Shown here: positions 5,855-6,213 of the stretch, in pieces | How positions within the stretch are numbered: the stretch's first letter is position 1 | Layout: each line of letters opens with the position of its first letter | Assembly: GCA_947453125.1 (NCBI GenBank) | Contig: CANGGC010000175.1 | Coordinates: forward strand, 1 to 6,213 | From: Planctomycetaceae bacterium | GTDB taxonomy: Bacteria > Planctomycetota > Planctomycetia > Pirellulales > UBA1268 | Length of the DNA: 6,213 nucleotides | Direction: 5' to 3' | Made by a program: the position numbers and the translations under genes | The notes under the pieces: model-generated | What the model saw: the letters and a program-made list of their open reading frames with translations, nothing else | Database searches by the model: none | Told to the model about the DNA's origin: nothing

Positions 5855-5858
5855 CTCC
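5855..5858 (-). promoter_or_regulatory. Ribosome binding site deciding the phosphorylase start
   Basis: GGAG on the minus strand, 6 nt before the ATG at 5848. It favours this start over the upstream in-frame ATG at 5983. It lies inside the 10-bp palindrome GCTCCGGAGC (5854-5863), which is probably incidental. Confidence 0.55.
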
Positions 5859-5933
5859 GGAGCGGAGGGGACGTTCGCGGGTGGAACGAATGGGGCGGGA
5901 AGAACGAGGTGGGCACCAGCCAGAAGGACCTGG

Positions 5934-5961
5934 AGTATAGCTCCGCGACCGGGCGGGTGAA
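5934..5961 (-). promoter_or_regulatory. Putative sigma70-type promoter of the phosphorylase gene
   Basis: On the minus strand TATACT (5939-5934) is a near-consensus -10, with TTCACC (5961-5956, 4 of 6 to TTGACA) 16 bp upstream as a weak -35. The transcript would start near 5927 and have a leader of about 80 nt before the ATG at 5848. It lies in the 146-bp gap between divergent genes. Confidence 0.5.
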
Positions 5962-5982
5962 GCGCTCCCCTCGGGGAAGGCA

Positions 5983-5988
5983 TACTCT
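5983..5988 (+). promoter_or_regulatory. Putative -10 element of the acyl-CoA dehydrogenase-like gene, leaderless arrangement
   Basis: TACTCT ends 6 nt before the ATG at 5995, so transcription would start on the start codon. The stretch from here through the ATG matches the uvrC promoter-to-start stretch (398-412) at 11 of 15 positions. CATACT at 5981-5986 is an alternative hexamer. No Shine-Dalgarno site and no clear -35 is present. Confidence 0.42.
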
Positions 5989-5994
5989 TGCTCC

Positions 5995-6213
5995 ATGTTC
6001 AATCACGATCCAACCCGCCCCGATGATGCCAGCCTCGCGGCCCTCCGTGCCGATCTGGCCGGCCTCGCCATCGCGACCGACCGAGAGGGCCCGTGGCGCA
6101 GCGGCGCTTTCGCCCGACTCGCCGAGCATGGCCTCCTCGCCGGATTCATTGCCTCCGAAGATGGTGGCACCGGCGCAACGGAGCCGGCGCTCCTCGAGGC
6201 GCTCACGGCCGTG
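5995..6213 (+). CDS. Acyl-CoA dehydrogenase-like protein, N-terminal fragment (cut by right edge)
   Basis: From the ATG at 5995 the frame stays open for 73 codons to the end of the window. Residues 35-59 read like the N-terminal helical domain of flavin acyl-CoA dehydrogenases: W-x-x-x-x-F followed by ARLAEHGLLAGFI (40-52), then EDGGTGATEPALLEAL (55-70), which corresponds to the familiar pattern of LA-x-x-GLxG...PEE(Y/F)GGxG before a helix. Such enzymes introduce the alpha-beta double bond of acyl-CoA thioesters and pass electrons to ETF; substrate class cannot be told from this part. The flavin-binding and catalytic Glu regions lie outside the window, so other members of the superfamily are possible. 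It is divergent from the phosphorylase gene. Confidence 0.75.
   Translation, partial: MFNHDPTRPDDASLAALRADLAGLAIATDREGPWRSGAFARLAEHGLLAGFIASEDGGTGATEPALLEALTAV

Noticed and set aside
5854..5863. Palindrome GCTCCGGAGC over the phosphorylase ribosome site
   Set aside because: It has no loop and is too short to form a stable regulatory hairpin; palindromes of this size are frequent in GC-rich DNA.
5849..5983. Extended phosphorylase start at 5983
   Set aside because: It would cover the TATACT promoter element, lacks a ribosome site and adds a Pro/Ala-rich segment not expected in the family.

Overview
The window is GC-rich DNA (hand counts of sampled lines give about 70-72% in the two core genes) and looks like bacterial chromosome, most probably from a planctomycete or a similar high-GC lineage. 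That guess rests on the style of the proteins: a UvrC without its C-terminal helix-hairpin-helix region, a secreted Wzz/GumC-like domain of a kind I associate with planctomycetes, and weak or absent Shine-Dalgarno sites. It is inference; there is no rRNA or other marker gene here.

Layout, left to right. (1) Positions 1-335, minus strand: the first 111 codons of a membrane protein resembling the ceramidase-like family, running off the left edge. (2) 410-1834, plus strand: uvrC, excision nuclease subunit C, divergent from (1). (3) 1957-2706, plus strand: a secreted 249-residue protein with a polysaccharide co-polymerase (Wzz/GumC)-like periplasmic domain and coiled coils. (4) 2775-3331, minus strand: a two-gene toxin-antitoxin module, a DUF433 antitoxin followed by a DUF5615 PIN-like toxin with an ATGA overlap. 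(5) 3596-5848, minus strand: alpha-glucan phosphorylase. (6) 5995-6213, plus strand: the first 73 codons of an acyl-CoA dehydrogenase-like protein, divergent from (5) and cut by the right edge.

The most interesting structure is around the toxin-antitoxin module. It is bracketed by two direct copies of a segment of about 128 bp (2637-2764 and 3455-3598). The segment holds the last codons of gene (3), a GC-rich hairpin, and the sequence that forms the stop codon of the glycogen gene. The simplest reading is that genes (3) and (5) once converged on a single copy of this junction, and that the lower-GC module was later inserted with duplication of the junction. Recombination between the copies would remove the module cleanly.

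A second pattern is regulatory. uvrC, the DUF433 antitoxin and the acyl-CoA dehydrogenase-like gene each have a -10-like hexamer (TACACT, TATGAT, TACTCT) ending exactly 6 nt before the ATG, which predicts leaderless transcripts. Gene (3) and the phosphorylase instead have recognisable ribosome binding sites.

The genes do not form one pathway: DNA repair, envelope or polysaccharide, toxin-antitoxin, glycogen breakdown and lipid oxidation sit side by side. I see no RNA gene, CRISPR array, transposase or integrase, and no convincing wholly new system; the repeat-bracketed module is the best candidate for follow-up.
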